From NCBI GenBank assembly GCA_910579975.1, contig CAJTWU010000006.1, forward strand, positions 8,355-72,354: DNA of 64,000 nt, given 5' to 3'. Each line of letters starts with the position of its first letter. Positions within the stretch are counted from its first letter, which is position 1. Position numbers and translations under genes: made by a program. The notes below the pieces were generated by a model. That model searched no databases. It was not told the origin of the DNA and was given only the letters and a program-made list of their open reading frames with translations. Origin of the DNA: an uncultured Vampirovibrio sp. (GTDB lineage: Bacteria; Cyanobacteriota; Vampirovibrionia; Gastranaerophilales; Gastranaerophilaceae). Positions 36,501 through 44,282 of this stretch are shown here, piece by piece.

Positions 36501-37000
36501 AACGTACTCAAATTATGGAGCGTATGAAGGGGTATGAGGATTTAAAGAAAGAAACTTTCCTTAAGACTTATAACGTAATTAACGAAAACTTTAAAGATAT
36601 TTTCCACAGACTTTCTGATGGTGAAGGTACACTTATTTTAGAAAACGAAGAAAATCCTTTTGCGGGTGGTTTGGATATTGAAGCACAACCGAGAGACAAG
36701 AAAAAACAACGCTTAGCCGGCATGTCGGGTGGTGAAAAAGCTTTAACGGCATTGTCTTTTGTGTTTGCTATCCAAAAATATATGCCGGCACCTTTCTATG
36801 CGTTTGACGAAGTTGACGCAAGCTTAGACGGTATAAATGTCGAAAAATTGGCTCATATTGTTCAATCACAGGCTGAAACAACCCAGTTTATTGTCGTAAG
36901 CCACAGAAAACCTATGATTGAGTCAGCAAATCGGACAATTGGAGTTACGCAGAAAGAAAAAGGTATTTCAAAAGTTACCGGGGTTAAGTTAAGGGATTAG
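33509..37000 (+). CDS. smc: Chromosome segregation protein SMC
   Basis: A 1163-residue SMC ATPase. Walker A GPNGSGKSN lies at residues 31-39. Two long coiled coils (about 170-500 and 670-1000) flank a hinge around 515-640 (GRAVDTVVNANIRGVHAP..). The C-terminal head has the ABC signature LAGMSGGEKALTAL near 1072 and Walker B FYAFDEVDASLDG near 1097. It forms the ring with ScpA/ScpB, encoded just downstream. Strong GGGAGGGG precedes the ATG. Confidence 0.97.
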   Translation: MYIKQLEVDNFKSFANKVEIPMLKGFTTISGPNGSGKSNIIDSILFALGLSTSRTLRAEKLFHLISTYNKRNEAFVKVTFGETEDGDFSVARRIRKSSQGFNSIYYLDDKIATLSDIHAKLEKYNITPNSYNVMMQGDVMSITNCTPGERRKIIDEIAGVADFDRRIEQAMGELETVEKRVVNSTLILNEVNVNLEKLNEEREVALKYQKLKDEKSGLESQINTVKFFDLKRNLEKAHENILEFTKKKKEEELKSKDIDERLKLIREKYEEISNTIKEKGETHQLELKQKAEEIKGSIARKNSSIVFADKQIQDNLKTIENTKNGIETQQGKIKESELKISMTQENIKGIEANIEEQKKILHKILEDMSGLNETAEKHIEKRNNLRKELEAEQDKETKLIQKQAPMEADLSSKKKQIEEAKNKLAELEAFKANFSETKSSKELMIEQLASELDDFKNILKSTLDEYDKTKNEITDMDYDLQAARKKIYQLEAIKNANEEANLGRAVDTVVNANIRGVHAPLMKLGQVDEEYSTAMEIAVGGRMAHVVVDDEHVASTCIELLKSSNAGRATFVPLNKIVKCPKSLNLPKEKGVIDFAINLIDFEDEYLNAFYYAVGDTLVVEDRSVANKLIGKYRMVTLSGDLFEKSGSITGGAVRKTGLKFAQNSDSEIDTYRARLKEMESKYSALVSKRSSLEAKMEDIRGRYSSSTTEFNKAKLELTNLETSFSNTQKNIDEKLEFLKITEPEVSKIEKELDKIEEQHIEISEKMTNLQTEISEVEKLMNDADLKDLKEKTSGVEAEIKRYEKNLADANNEIEGLHQRIDFINTTIRTHNDTIERTLGVNKELELDKAKFAEEIKGLENEFEVLDVQIKEITEKLGELLNQRDAINKDLVDLETQKNLKLSDIEKIGEQIESFKARRRELEPMLEETKNILSEAGVNISELTPVEMSIDEITARIQRLQRRMDELGAVNMRALEDYDKVLERQQALQRQIETLTDERTQIMERMKGYEDLKKETFLKTYNVINENFKDIFHRLSDGEGTLILENEENPFAGGLDIEAQPRDKKKQRLAGMSGGEKALTALSFVFAIQKYMPAPFYAFDEVDASLDGINVEKLAHIVQSQAETTQFIVVSHRKPMIESANRTIGVTQKEKGISKVTGVKLRD

Positions 37001-37011
37001 GGGTACAAAGC

Positions 37012-37386
37012 TTGAACAGAAAAGAAATTTTAAAATGGGTTACAATATGTGCAGCTGCAGGTTTGTTTATAATTATAACTTTTCCTGTGGCAAGTCTTCA
37101 TTGTAATAAAACTCAGGATGTTTGTACTATTACAAGCAAATCTTTAATTGGAGAGGAGCAAGTTGTTGCAAAATTTTACATATCTCAAATTGTTGGTACA
37201 GCTGCTCTTAAAAAAGGCAATTCTTATTATCCATCGTTATTTGACAAACGTAGAGAGTTGTATAAGCTAGAAGTCTTTCCTTCCAAAACAAAAGAACGTA
37301 CAGAAGAAATAATTCAGCATATTTTAAATGATGAAAAATATGATATAGAAGGTTCATTTTTTAAAATAATAAATAAGGATTATTAA
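37012..37386 (+). CDS. Orphan membrane-anchored protein
   Basis: A 124-residue protein with a single N-terminal helix (residues 9-27, VTICAAAGLFIIITFPV) and a small extracytoplasmic domain with two Cys (LHCNKTQDVCTI). Unrecognised. The start is TTG, 11 bases after the smc stop, with AGGGG upstream. It sits inside the smc-scpA-scpB cluster, but scpA has its own leaderless-type promoter, so a condensin role is not implied. Confidence 0.5.
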   Translation: MNRKEILKWVTICAAAGLFIIITFPVASLHCNKTQDVCTITSKSLIGEEQVVAKFYISQIVGTAALKKGNSYYPSLFDKRRELYKLEVFPSKTKERTEEIIQHILNDEKYDIEGSFFKIINKDY

Positions 37387-37429
37387 TCTTCTCCTAAATC
37401 CGGAGGAGTAAACAATAAGGGATATAGAG

Positions 37430-37435
37430 TATAAT
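37430..37435 (+). promoter_or_regulatory. -10 box, leaderless start of scpA
   Basis: Perfect TATAAT, six bases, ATG at 37442. No ribosome binding site lies in the six-base gap. The -35 is weak. Confidence 0.6.
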
Positions 37436-37441
37436 AGGAAT

Positions 37442-38248
37442 ATGATAAATAATATCGAAAGTATAAAAGGGATAGGAGAAAACGCAGTTCAGTCAGCAGA
37501 AGTTGACGGGATTGAAATTCTTGTAAATATGGCAAAACAGGGTAAGATTGATCCTTGGAATGTTGATATTGTTGAGGTTACGGATAAGTACCTTACACAC
37601 TTGTTCCAGTCTAAGGCTCAAAACCTTCGTTTAACAGGGAGAACTCTACTTTTTGCTGCTATACTTTTGAAACTGAAATCAAATGTGCTTGAGGGGCTTG
37701 ATGTATTAGATTTTGAACCGCCTCGTGAAGATGAGTACGGTTATGATGATGAAATGCCTTTAGATTATGAGGAAGATTACATTCCAACAAATAATGTAAT
37801 CTCTATTGATGAAGTTTTGCAGCGTAGAACAAGTGTGCGTCTTAACCACAATCGTGTTGTAACTTTGAGGGATTTAATCCGTCAATTAGAATTTTATGAA
37901 ATGCTTGATAAAAAAGCATCTCTTAAAAATGCACATGAAAGAGCAAAACGTCGGGTTCAGAATTATGCAAAACTTTCTCCAGATGATATTATTAATCTTG
38001 CACATGATGAGTATATCGAAAATGGTGTACAAAGACTAAAAGCGAATTTAGAAGAAATTCTTAATCGTCAGGATAGAATTGAGCTAACTGAATTAACTCT
38101 CCTTGGAATGGATAGAGTTAACGCATATATTTCATTATTATTTTTAACAGTTGATAGTGATTATGATTTAATGCAAGATGAGTTTTATGGCGATTTATAT
38201 GTTGTAAGATATTCAGAAGAGGTAAAAGATGGAACAGTTGAAGTCTAG
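37442..38248 (+). CDS. scpA: Segregation and condensation protein A
   Basis: A 268-residue ScpA kleisin that bridges the SMC heads. Features are the N-terminal FDG-like region (here VDGIEILVNMAKQGKIDPW near residue 21, the family's IxxI..I.DIPI zone), LFAAILLKLKSNVL near 77, and a C-terminal winged-helix (ITLTELTLLGMD-like ELTELTLLGMDRVNAYISLLF). An acidic stretch of Glu/Asp/Tyr (about 98-118) separates the domains. Overlaps scpB by 20 bases. Confidence 0.92.
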   Translation: MINNIESIKGIGENAVQSAEVDGIEILVNMAKQGKIDPWNVDIVEVTDKYLTHLFQSKAQNLRLTGRTLLFAAILLKLKSNVLEGLDVLDFEPPREDEYGYDDEMPLDYEEDYIPTNNVISIDEVLQRRTSVRLNHNRVVTLRDLIRQLEFYEMLDKKASLKNAHERAKRRVQNYAKLSPDDIINLAHDEYIENGVQRLKANLEEILNRQDRIELTELTLLGMDRVNAYISLLFLTVDSDYDLMQDEFYGDLYVVRYSEEVKDGTVEV

Positions 38249-38744
38249 AATTGAAGCCGTTCTGTTTGTTACAGCCAAAGTGCTTCAAATAAAAGATATT
38301 GCAGAAATTCTTGAAGAAGAACCGGAAGTGGTCGAAGAAGCCTTGCTTGAACTTATTATGGATTATGCTTCTCGTGACGGCGCTTTGGAAATTGATGACG
38401 AAAACGGATATATTTTGCAAGTAAAACAAGAACACCTTGATATTGTTGAAAAACTTTGTCCGGTTGAACTTAAACCGCCGGTATTAAAAACCCTTACGGT
38501 CATCGCTCTGAAAGAGCCTATACGTCAGTCTTTATTAAAAGATTTACGAGGTTCAAATGCTTATGAACATGTAGCTGAACTTCTGGAAAAAGGTTTGATA
38601 TCACGTCATAAAGACAAAAACGGACGTTCTTTTAATATTAAAACAACACCTAAGTTTGCTGAATATTTTAAACTTAAAGGCGATGTTAGAACTTTGGTGA
38701 AAACCTTAAATATAGATAAAGGCATTAAAGATAATGAAGAATAA
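38229..38744 (+). CDS. scpB: Segregation and condensation protein B
   Basis: A 171-residue ScpB made of two winged helices: SRIEAVLFVTAKVLQIKDIAEIL at the start and LKTLTVIALKEPIRQSLLKDL, the family's signature second domain, near residue 85. It binds ScpA as a dimer in the SMC complex. Start lies inside scpA (20-base overlap) and its end overlaps the following protease gene by 11, indicating translational coupling. Confidence 0.92.
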   Translation: MEQLKSRIEAVLFVTAKVLQIKDIAEILEEEPEVVEEALLELIMDYASRDGALEIDDENGYILQVKQEHLDIVEKLCPVELKPPVLKTLTVIALKEPIRQSLLKDLRGSNAYEHVAELLEKGLISRHKDKNGRSFNIKTTPKFAEYFKLKGDVRTLVKTLNIDKGIKDNEE

Positions 38745-40203
38745 AAGACTGTGGGTTCTTTTAGTAATTTTCTGTAGTTTGTGTATATTTGCAAATTACA
38801 GAAATAATAATATGGATAAAATTCTCGCCATAAAAGCTGAATACTCTTTTAAGAAAAATAATATTACACAGGCTCAAGAGTATTTGGAAAAATCATTTGA
38901 GTTGGGGCTGAAAGACTCAAAATATCGTGATTTGTATGTAAATTCTATTATTAACTCGCCTTTTGACTCAACTTCTCAGGATAAACTCTTAAATTTTATC
39001 AAATACCCGATAGATGATACGGCAAAATTAAAAGCGGAGTCTTTTTTAATTGATTTTAAACGTGAAATTAATAAAAAATATCCTCAAAATTATATTACTC
39101 AAACAGTTTATAATCAGAAAGTTATGCGATGGAGTAAAATTCCTATAACTTACGGTTTTGTCAATTCCAATGGAGTGCCTGAATACTTTATTAAAGAAAT
39201 TGAAAATGCTTTTACCAAATGGGAAGTTGCAACTGAACATCAGTTGCTTTTTACAAAGGCTGATAACAATCCTAACATAATTATAGAATTTAATTCTGAT
39301 AATCCTGCAGATATTAATTCCGGTAAATATGTTGTTGCATATACTGTTCCAGAATTGAATGTGAATTTTTTAAAACACACAATTATAAAATTTTATCTAA
39401 AAGATCCTAATAATGTGTATTATTCAAAAAATCAGGTTTATAATACAGCTCTGCATGAAATTGTTCATGCTTTGGGGTTTATGGGGCATAGCAGTAACAA
39501 AGATGACATAATGCATTCAACCAAGGACTCAAAATCGGTTATGAATGATGAACGTGAAGAGCTTACTCTGGCTGATATTAATACAATTAAGCTTTTGTAT
39601 AAAATCAAACCGGATATCACAAACGACTCAAAGCCTTATGGCACTTATACTTCTTTTTTGGTTATGGGTAGTGCAGAAAAAGTTCAGCGTGCAAAAATGG
39701 ATGAGGCTGTTTCATATATTGTAAAGGCTCCAAAACTTGCCGGCGGATATATAGATTTAGCTGATAGCTATGTTGCAAATAAAGATTATGAAAAAGCTGT
39801 AAAATGCCTTAAAAAAGCTTTAAAATTAGCGGATAGCAATGAAATACGTGCTATGATATATTATAATCTTGCAGTTGTGTATTACTACTCAAATGATTTG
39901 GAAAAAGCTCAAAAATATTTGTTGGGTGCTTTGCAGCTTCAGGATAGCGAAGACTCACATTATCTTCTAGCAGAGATTTATTCAAAAAATGGTCAAATAG
40001 CAAATGCTGTTAAAGAGTATGAAAACCTTATTTCAAGAAACTCGCATAATATTGAATATACAATTTGTTTAACTAACATCTATATTCGTGAGCATAAATA
40101 TTTTAGCGCTAGAAAAGTTTTAAAGAATTATATAAAGGCAAATCCTTCTGATAAGGATAATAAGCGCTTAAAATCTTATGGTATAGTTAGATTATTTTTA
40201 TAA
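38734..40203 (+). CDS. Matrixin-like zinc protease with TPR repeats
   Basis: A 489-residue protein. An N-terminal signal anchor (residues 5-22) is followed by a TPR-like helix pair. Next is a metzincin-type domain: FTKWEVATEHQLLF near 163 and HEIVHALGFMGHSSNKDDIM near 245, i.e. HExxHxxGxxH with a downstream Met-turn candidate. The C-terminal 150 residues are TPRs (ADSYVANKDYEKAVKCLKKA, AVVYYYSNDLEKAQKYLLGA, AEIYSKNGQIANAVKEYENL). Predicted to act outside the cytoplasmic membrane. The fusion of matrixin-like domain and TPRs is unusual; substrate unknown. Confidence 0.75.
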   Translation: MKNKRLWVLLVIFCSLCIFANYRNNNMDKILAIKAEYSFKKNNITQAQEYLEKSFELGLKDSKYRDLYVNSIINSPFDSTSQDKLLNFIKYPIDDTAKLKAESFLIDFKREINKKYPQNYITQTVYNQKVMRWSKIPITYGFVNSNGVPEYFIKEIENAFTKWEVATEHQLLFTKADNNPNIIIEFNSDNPADINSGKYVVAYTVPELNVNFLKHTIIKFYLKDPNNVYYSKNQVYNTALHEIVHALGFMGHSSNKDDIMHSTKDSKSVMNDEREELTLADINTIKLLYKIKPDITNDSKPYGTYTSFLVMGSAEKVQRAKMDEAVSYIVKAPKLAGGYIDLADSYVANKDYEKAVKCLKKALKLADSNEIRAMIYYNLAVVYYYSNDLEKAQKYLLGALQLQDSEDSHYLLAEIYSKNGQIANAVKEYENLISRNSHNIEYTICLTNIYIREHKYFSARKVLKNYIKANPSDKDNKRLKSYGIVRLFL

Positions 40204-40205
40204 AC

Positions 40206-40239
40206 AAAAAAGTCCTTGCAAGAATTGCAAGGACTTTTT
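40206..40239. terminator. Bidirectional terminator
   Basis: AAAAGTCCTTGCAA, loop GAA, TTGCAAGGACTTTT, with A and T runs on either side. It serves both the protease gene and the convergent rpsP. Confidence 0.88.
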
Positions 40240-40256
40240 GTTCTATATTTTTTATA

Positions 40257-40649
40257 CTAAGCTTCAGTAGTTTCTTCAGCAGGAGCTTCTGCTTCGTTTG
40301 CAGCAGCTTCAGCAGCAGCTTTTGCTTCTTCTGCTTTTCTAGCTTCTTCTTCAGCCTTTTTAGCTTGAGCTTTTTTAGAAAGTTTAACAGTTTCAGATTT
40401 TTTGTAGTTTAGTGAACCATCTTCATTGCAGTTAGCAATAAGATATTTAACTGTATCTGTAGGTTGAGCACCTTTAGAAATCCAAGATTTTGCACCTTCA
40501 AGGTTAAGCTTCATTTCTTTTGTTTTAGGGTTGTAGTAACCTAATTCTTCAACCGGTTTACCTTCACGTTTTGTAGTTGAATTAATAACGATAATTCTGT
40601 ATGTAGGAGCTTTTTTTGCACCTAATCTTTTTAATCTAATTTTTAACAT
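40257..40649 (-). CDS. rpsP: 30S ribosomal protein S16 with acidic tail
   Basis: A 130-residue S16. The first 80 residues are canonical ([38 protein letters not shown]). They are followed by a roughly 45-residue Ala/Glu/Lys-rich helical tail ending EETTEA, absent from many S16 proteins. The codon repeats GCA/GAA of the tail make a low-complexity DNA stretch. Monocistronic here: no rimM or trmD follows. Confidence 0.95.
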   Translation of the reverse strand: MLKIRLKRLGAKKAPTYRIIVINSTTKREGKPVEELGYYNPKTKEMKLNLEGAKSWISKGAQPTDTVKYLIANCNEDGSLNYKKSETVKLSKKAQAKKAEEEARKAEEAKAAAEAAANEAEAPAEETTEA

Positions 40650-40795
40650 TCTTTTTTTCCTTCTTTTTTCATTGATATATGAGGTTAGTTAAACTTGACT
40701 TTACTACCCTCGAGCCGCTTATATCCGAATAAGTCCAAGAGGATACGACTTATCCATATATAAAAAACCATAAAAACACCTTGAAATCAAGAACT

Positions 40796-40804
40796 TTGTT
40801 ACAA
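40796..40804. promoter_or_regulatory. TTGTWACAA palindrome, copy 2
   Basis: TTGTTACAA just past the stop of the small minus-strand gene and about 150 bases upstream of rpsP. No clear promoter is attached. Confidence 0.3.
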
Positions 40805-40807
40805 AAT

Positions 40808-41038
40808 TTAAGTTTTACTTTTTTTTATGGACTTAAGTCTCTGTAATTTTTCTTTATGACGTTTTTCAAATTCTTTAATTACTGTATTCTGAAATTCTTT
40901 AACTCTCTGTGTTGCGATAAAAATATCAGCATTGATAGATTTTAAATCAGTTTTTTGTAATTCTTCAGAAGCAATTTCAAGCTCTTCAAGCAGGTGTTCA
41001 AATTGATTCATAAGTATCATTCTAATTCTTAGTGTCAT
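40808..41038 (-). CDS. Small coiled-coil protein
   Basis: Up to 76 residues, wholly helical and charged (HLLEELEIASEELQK.. then KEFEKRHKEKLQRLKSIKK). No family recognised; general look of a small chaperone or regulator. Three in-frame starts exist (41038, 41020, 41011) and none has a clear ribosome binding site. The middle one begins 1 base after the upstream gene's stop, which would suit coupling. The start is therefore uncertain by up to nine residues. Confidence 0.5.
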   Translation of the reverse strand: MTLRIRMILMNQFEHLLEELEIASEELQKTDLKSINADIFIATQRVKEFQNTVIKEFEKRHKEKLQRLKSIKKSKT

Positions 41039-41264
41039 TTGAATGAACCTCCTCTTTTAAAATTTTATTTAATTTTTTCTCTTGTCTTAGTATAAATTTT
41101 CTAATATCATTTTCTAAAATGTCATTTAGAAAATCTTCCGAAAATGGTTTGCAACCAAGGAAAATCAATAATTCTCTTATTACATTACAATAAACTTGAG
41201 CTTTTAATAACGAATTACGAGCGTTTTCCAGGGATTTTTCATAGGTTTGGTTTTTGCAATGCAT
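41022..41264 (-). CDS. Small orphan helical protein
   Basis: An 80-residue protein starting MHCKNQTYEKSLENARNSLL. The start is placed at 41264 because GAGGAGG lies 4 bases upstream; the frame extends slightly further. Helical, no membrane segment, one Cys pair not in a known motif. It overlaps or abuts the next small gene, forming a two-gene unit. Function unknown. Confidence 0.55.
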   Translation of the reverse strand: MHCKNQTYEKSLENARNSLLKAQVYCNVIRELLIFLGCKPFSEDFLNDILENDIRKFILRQEKKLNKILKEEVHSNDTKN

Positions 41265-41346
41265 ATGGCCTCCTCGGGGCAATACTTATAACTTAGATTG
41301 TACACCAGATGTTGCTAATTGACAACTTTTAATAGTTAGTTGGCGG

Positions 41347-41375
41347 TTATCATAAAGTATTAGTGAGTTTATAAT
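41347..41375 (+). promoter_or_regulatory. Promoter of XRE regulator, leaderless
   Basis: TTATCA, 17-base spacer, TATAAT, then six bases and the ATG at 41382. No ribosome binding site. One of the clearest leaderless arrangements in the window. Confidence 0.6.
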
Positions 41376-41381
41376 TGAGCT

Positions 41382-41606
41382 ATGGAATATGAATTGAGGA
41401 AAAATTTAGCTCTTAATATCAAAATTGAAAGAATTAAGAAACATTTGACGCAAGAAAAACTTGCTGAACTTTCGGATATCTCTACTAAACATATCACTAA
41501 GATAGAAAATGAAAGAGTTACGCCAAGTATTTATTTAGTTTATAGAATTGCTCATGCTTTAAATGTTACAATAGACAAGCTTTACAAAAAGTGGACTAAA
41601 TATTAA
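41382..41606 (+). CDS. XRE-family transcriptional regulator
   Basis: A 74-residue protein that is little more than a Cro/C1-type helix-turn-helix. LALNIKIERIKKHLTQEKLAELSD is followed by STKHITKIENERVTPSIYLVYRIAHALN (about residues 10-62). It presumably binds DNA as a dimer; its target is unknown. It is a candidate reader of the palindromes seen between genes, without direct evidence. The 3' end overlaps the convergent orphan gene by 11 bases. Confidence 0.85.
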   Translation: MEYELRKNLALNIKIERIKKHLTQEKLAELSDISTKHITKIENERVTPSIYLVYRIAHALNVTIDKLYKKWTKY

Positions 41607-42240
41607 AACTCTTTCTTGAGCCTTCTTCGTGATACAATCCTCCGCCGCATATTGTTTCGATAACTTTTAGAACAAATTCTCTGGAAGCATCAGAAGAGTT
41701 TAAAAAGAATTCACGATTTGATAAATGTCTAATTTTGAAAATAGAATTTTGAGCTTTGTCCGCAGGAACAAATAACGAGGCAACTTCTTTCTCAAGAAGC
41801 CGTTCCATCATTTCGTGTCTTGTTTTAGCGCCCTCCATCAGTTCATTATAATTTCCATTGATAGCCATTATACGACCCGAAAACATTGGTGCATTACCTT
41901 CTCTGAATAATGCCTGAGGTTCATAGTTGCAATGTGTAGTGAGGCTGATAGTGTGCCATAAAATATTTATTACAACTACACTTTTATCTTTATTATGTTC
42001 TACAAAGATATTTTCTGCAGTAATTCCTCTTGAGGCAAAAGATTGTTTCATTGAATCTGCAATTGCTTTAAGGTTTTCAATCATCTCTGCAAAAATTTCA
42101 GTAGAATTTAGAGTAGCATGCTGATACTCTAAAAACTGCTTATACATATGAGTAGAAACCAGTCCTATTCTTTCTTGGATAAGTGTGGATTTTCTAAAAG
42201 ATGTTTCAGAATTATTAAAACTTTCGTAGCCTTTAGACAA
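41596..42240 (-). CDS. Orphan protein
   Basis: A 214-residue protein of no recognised family. The start is taken as TTG at 42240 (SKGYESFNNSETSFRKS), which has TAGGAGG seven bases upstream; a longer frame reaches 42288. The sequence looks globular and cytosolic, with a helical first half and strands around VVVINILWHTISLTTHC (near residue 115). A Gly-rich ICGGGLYHEEG stands near the C-terminus. Confidence 0.55.
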   Translation of the reverse strand: MSKGYESFNNSETSFRKSTLIQERIGLVSTHMYKQFLEYQHATLNSTEIFAEMIENLKAIADSMKQSFASRGITAENIFVEHNKDKSVVVINILWHTISLTTHCNYEPQALFREGNAPMFSGRIMAINGNYNELMEGAKTRHEMMERLLEKEVASLFVPADKAQNSIFKIRHLSNREFFLNSSDASREFVLKVIETICGGGLYHEEGSRKSFNI

Positions 42241-42306
42241 AATAAAGCCTCCTAGCATGATTGTACACTCAAAAAACGCTCTTCGCAAACATGATTAGGT
42301 GAAGTT

Positions 42307-42315
42307 TTGTAACAA
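42307..42315. promoter_or_regulatory. TTGTWACAA palindrome, copy 3
   Basis: TTGTAACAA about 70 bases upstream of the orphan gene that starts at 42240 on the minus strand, and just past the stop of the secreted protein gene. Confidence 0.35.
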
Positions 42316-42316
42316 T

Positions 42317-42958
42317 TTATCTTACAAGTAAAATAAACCATGGATTTTCTTTTGTATTATCACCAAAATGAGAGAATTGTATCATTCCTTTTTTGGTAAT
42401 ATTTAAAAATCCTCTAAGCGGATAAGTTTCAAATTTTGCATTATTTGAAGTAAATCCGTAATGATAAAAATATCGGTCTGTATCGTTAAATAATATTATT
42501 TTAAAGCGTTTTTTGTCTTTTTTAATTCTCAATGAATTTGTACTGGTAGAAAAATCAGAGATATTAATTATTTTAAAATCTTTAAATAGTTTTTGGATTT
42601 CTTCTTTACTTAATTCTCTATGAGTTAGTATTTCATTTTCCATTGAAAATTCATAAAATTTAAGTTCATGATTTGAATAACCGATTAAATTACCATTATG
42701 TATAAACTCATACTGACATCCGGTTGAGAAAACAAATTCTCCTTTAGAATTATAAAATTCGGAGTAGTTGCCGGTTCCATCAGAAACTTTTTTTAAAAAT
42801 GAATTTGGGTCTTTTTTGTTTGCAATACTCCATTGACCGTTATCAGAGAATTTTAAATGTTCATTAGGTTGAATATTCTTGTATTGAATATTTTCAGCTA
42901 AAACAGATAAGTTTAAACAAAATAATAAAATTACCGTTAAAAATATATTCTTAATCAT
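42317..42958 (-). CDS. Secreted orphan protein
   Basis: A 213-residue protein with a clear signal peptide (residues 1-21, LFCLNLSVLAE). The mature part is beta-rich with many aromatic residues and resembles no family I can name. A TATAAT ends six bases before its ATG, so it is probably leaderless. It stands alone. Confidence 0.6.
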   Translation of the reverse strand: MIKNIFLTVILLFCLNLSVLAENIQYKNIQPNEHLKFSDNGQWSIANKKDPNSFLKKVSDGTGNYSEFYNSKGEFVFSTGCQYEFIHNGNLIGYSNHELKFYEFSMENEILTHRELSKEEIQKLFKDFKIINISDFSTSTNSLRIKKDKKRFKIILFNDTDRYFYHYGFTSNNAKFETYPLRGFLNITKKGMIQFSHFGDNTKENPWFILLVR

Positions 42959-42964
42959 AGAATT

Positions 42965-42970
42965 ATTATA
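42965..42970 (-). promoter_or_regulatory. -10 box, leaderless start of secreted orphan
   Basis: On the minus strand TATAAT, six bases (AATTCT), ATG. No ribosome binding site. Confidence 0.55.
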
Positions 42971-43018
42971 ACATAATTTTTCAACTTTTGAGAGGAGGGG
43001 ATTTTGAAAAAAATATTA

Positions 43019-43024
43019 TAAAAT
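43019..43024 (+). promoter_or_regulatory. -10 box, leaderless start of 132-residue orphan
   Basis: TAAAAT, six bases (GCAAAT), ATG at 43031. A GAGGAGGGG lies about 30 bases upstream, too far from this ATG to serve it. Confidence 0.45.
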
Positions 43025-43030
43025 GCAAAT

Positions 43031-43429
43031 ATGAGTATATTGGAGAATATAGTAAGTCAAATATCCGCTTCGGCAACAGCTGGTCTAACAAAACCTCAGG
43101 GATTTGATTTAGAGGATGATACTTTTGCAAAATTGTTAATGAAAGCTTCTTCAGTATCTCCTCTGGAAGAACAAAATAATATGTTCTCAAATCTGGGAGC
43201 GCCCGCCGGGTTTGAAATTGAGCCGCTAGATGCTCCTGAAGCCCCTCAACAAGTTGAATTTAATCCTCAAGATATAGAAATAAAAGATTTAAAAATAAGC
43301 GAAGATTATTTTTCTAATTTATTAAATGATAATTCAAATGTAATGAATTTGGCTAAAAAGCATGCTGCAAATGCCTATAATTTGTTTGGTAAAGGTTTTG
43401 TAGATACTTTGGGTGAACTGGTTAAATAA
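43031..43429 (+). CDS. Small acidic orphan protein
   Basis: A 132-residue acidic protein. An N-terminal helix (ILENIVSQISASATAGL), a Pro/Glu-rich middle (about residues 58-85) and a C-terminal helix (NLAKKHAANAYNLFGKGFV) are visible. No signal peptide or known domain. The helix-linker-helix form resembles small exported or scaffold proteins, but nothing specific can be claimed. Confidence 0.55.
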   Translation: MSILENIVSQISASATAGLTKPQGFDLEDDTFAKLLMKASSVSPLEEQNNMFSNLGAPAGFEIEPLDAPEAPQQVEFNPQDIEIKDLKISEDYFSNLLNDNSNVMNLAKKHAANAYNLFGKGFVDTLGELVK

Positions 43430-43440
43430 TTTTTTCATGC

Positions 43441-43509
43441 CTTATAATCATGTTTATTGTATAATTTTCTATATGAATAGCTTAATTGTCTAAATTTTTT
43501 GATTATAAG
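43441..43509 (+). promoter_or_regulatory. Inverted repeat around promoter and RBS of Fe-S scaffold gene
   Basis: CTTATAATCA and TGATTATAAG, a perfect 10-bp inverted repeat about 50 bases apart. Between the arms lies TGTATAATT, a good -10. The right arm runs into the AAGGAGG of the next gene. If an upstream promoter is used, the RNA could fold over the ribosome binding site; otherwise the repeats may be operator half-sites. Confidence 0.35.
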
Positions 43510-43517
43510 GAGGTCAA

Positions 43518-44219
43518 ATGGGCAAAATAGAAATTACACATGAAGTAGAAAATCAATGCTGCGTATGCCGTGGAGTAAAAGGCGTACCAGCTCCAATCCC
43601 TCAAGAAGGTGAATGGACTAAATGTAAAGAAATTAAAGACATTTCAGGTCTTACTCACGGTTGCGGATGCTGCGCACCTCAACAAGGTACTTGTAAATTA
43701 ACCCTTAATGTTAAAGAAGGTGTTATTCAGGAAGCTCTTGTTGAAACAATCGGTTGTTCAGGTATGACTCACTCTGCTGCTATGGCTGGTGAAATCCTTC
43801 CTGGTAAAACAATCTTAGAAGCACTTAATACAGATTTGGTTTGTGACGCTATTAATGTTGCAATGAGAGAATTATTCTTACAAATCGTTTACGGTAGAAC
43901 TCAATCAGCTTTCTCTGAAAACGGTCTTCCTGTTGGTGCTGGTCTTGAAGATTTGGGTAAAGGTCTTTGCTCAATGGTTGGTACAATCCATTCTACTAAG
44001 CAAAAAGGTGTTAGATACCTTTCTCTTACTGAAGGTTACATCTTGAAAATGGGTCTTGATAAAAATAACGAAGTTATTGGTTATCAATTTGTTAATCTTG
44101 GAAAAGTTATGGATGCTATCAAAAAAGGTGTTGACCCTAAAGAAGCTTACGAAAAAAATATCGGTACTTATGGCAGATTTGCTGATGCCGTTAAGTATAT
44201 TGACCCTAGAGTTGAGTAG
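43518..44219 (+). CDS. Iron-sulfur scaffold-like protein paired with GGGtGRT protein
   Basis: A 233-residue NifU-N/IscU-like protein. Cys-rich N-terminus ENQCCVCRGVKG, then HGCGCCAPQQGTC (about residues 48-60) and ETIGCSGMTHSAA near 75, the last in the place of the scaffold's first ligand Cys. Codon choice is strong and regular (many GCT, GGT, CTT), suggesting high expression. It is followed 63 bases later by the GGGtGRT gene, its usual partner in anaerobes. The joint function of the pair is not known. Confidence 0.8.
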   Translation: MGKIEITHEVENQCCVCRGVKGVPAPIPQEGEWTKCKEIKDISGLTHGCGCCAPQQGTCKLTLNVKEGVIQEALVETIGCSGMTHSAAMAGEILPGKTILEALNTDLVCDAINVAMRELFLQIVYGRTQSAFSENGLPVGAGLEDLGKGLCSMVGTIHSTKQKGVRYLSLTEGYILKMGLDKNNEVIGYQFVNLGKVMDAIKKGVDPKEAYEKNIGTYGRFADAVKYIDPRVE

Positions 44220-44282
44220 GGATAAATGAGCTTAGGCTCAAAGTGAAAACTACAAGATAAAAATAAAAAGGAAAGTAAAAAT

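Noticed and set aside
40257..40400. Frameshift fusion at the S16 C-terminus
   Set aside because: The Ala/Glu tail is in frame and ends cleanly near a terminator; low-complexity tails on S16 occur in several lineages.
41596..41606. Toxin-antitoxin pair made of the XRE protein and the convergent orphan
   Set aside because: The genes are convergent, not co-transcribed, and the orphan does not resemble a known toxin.
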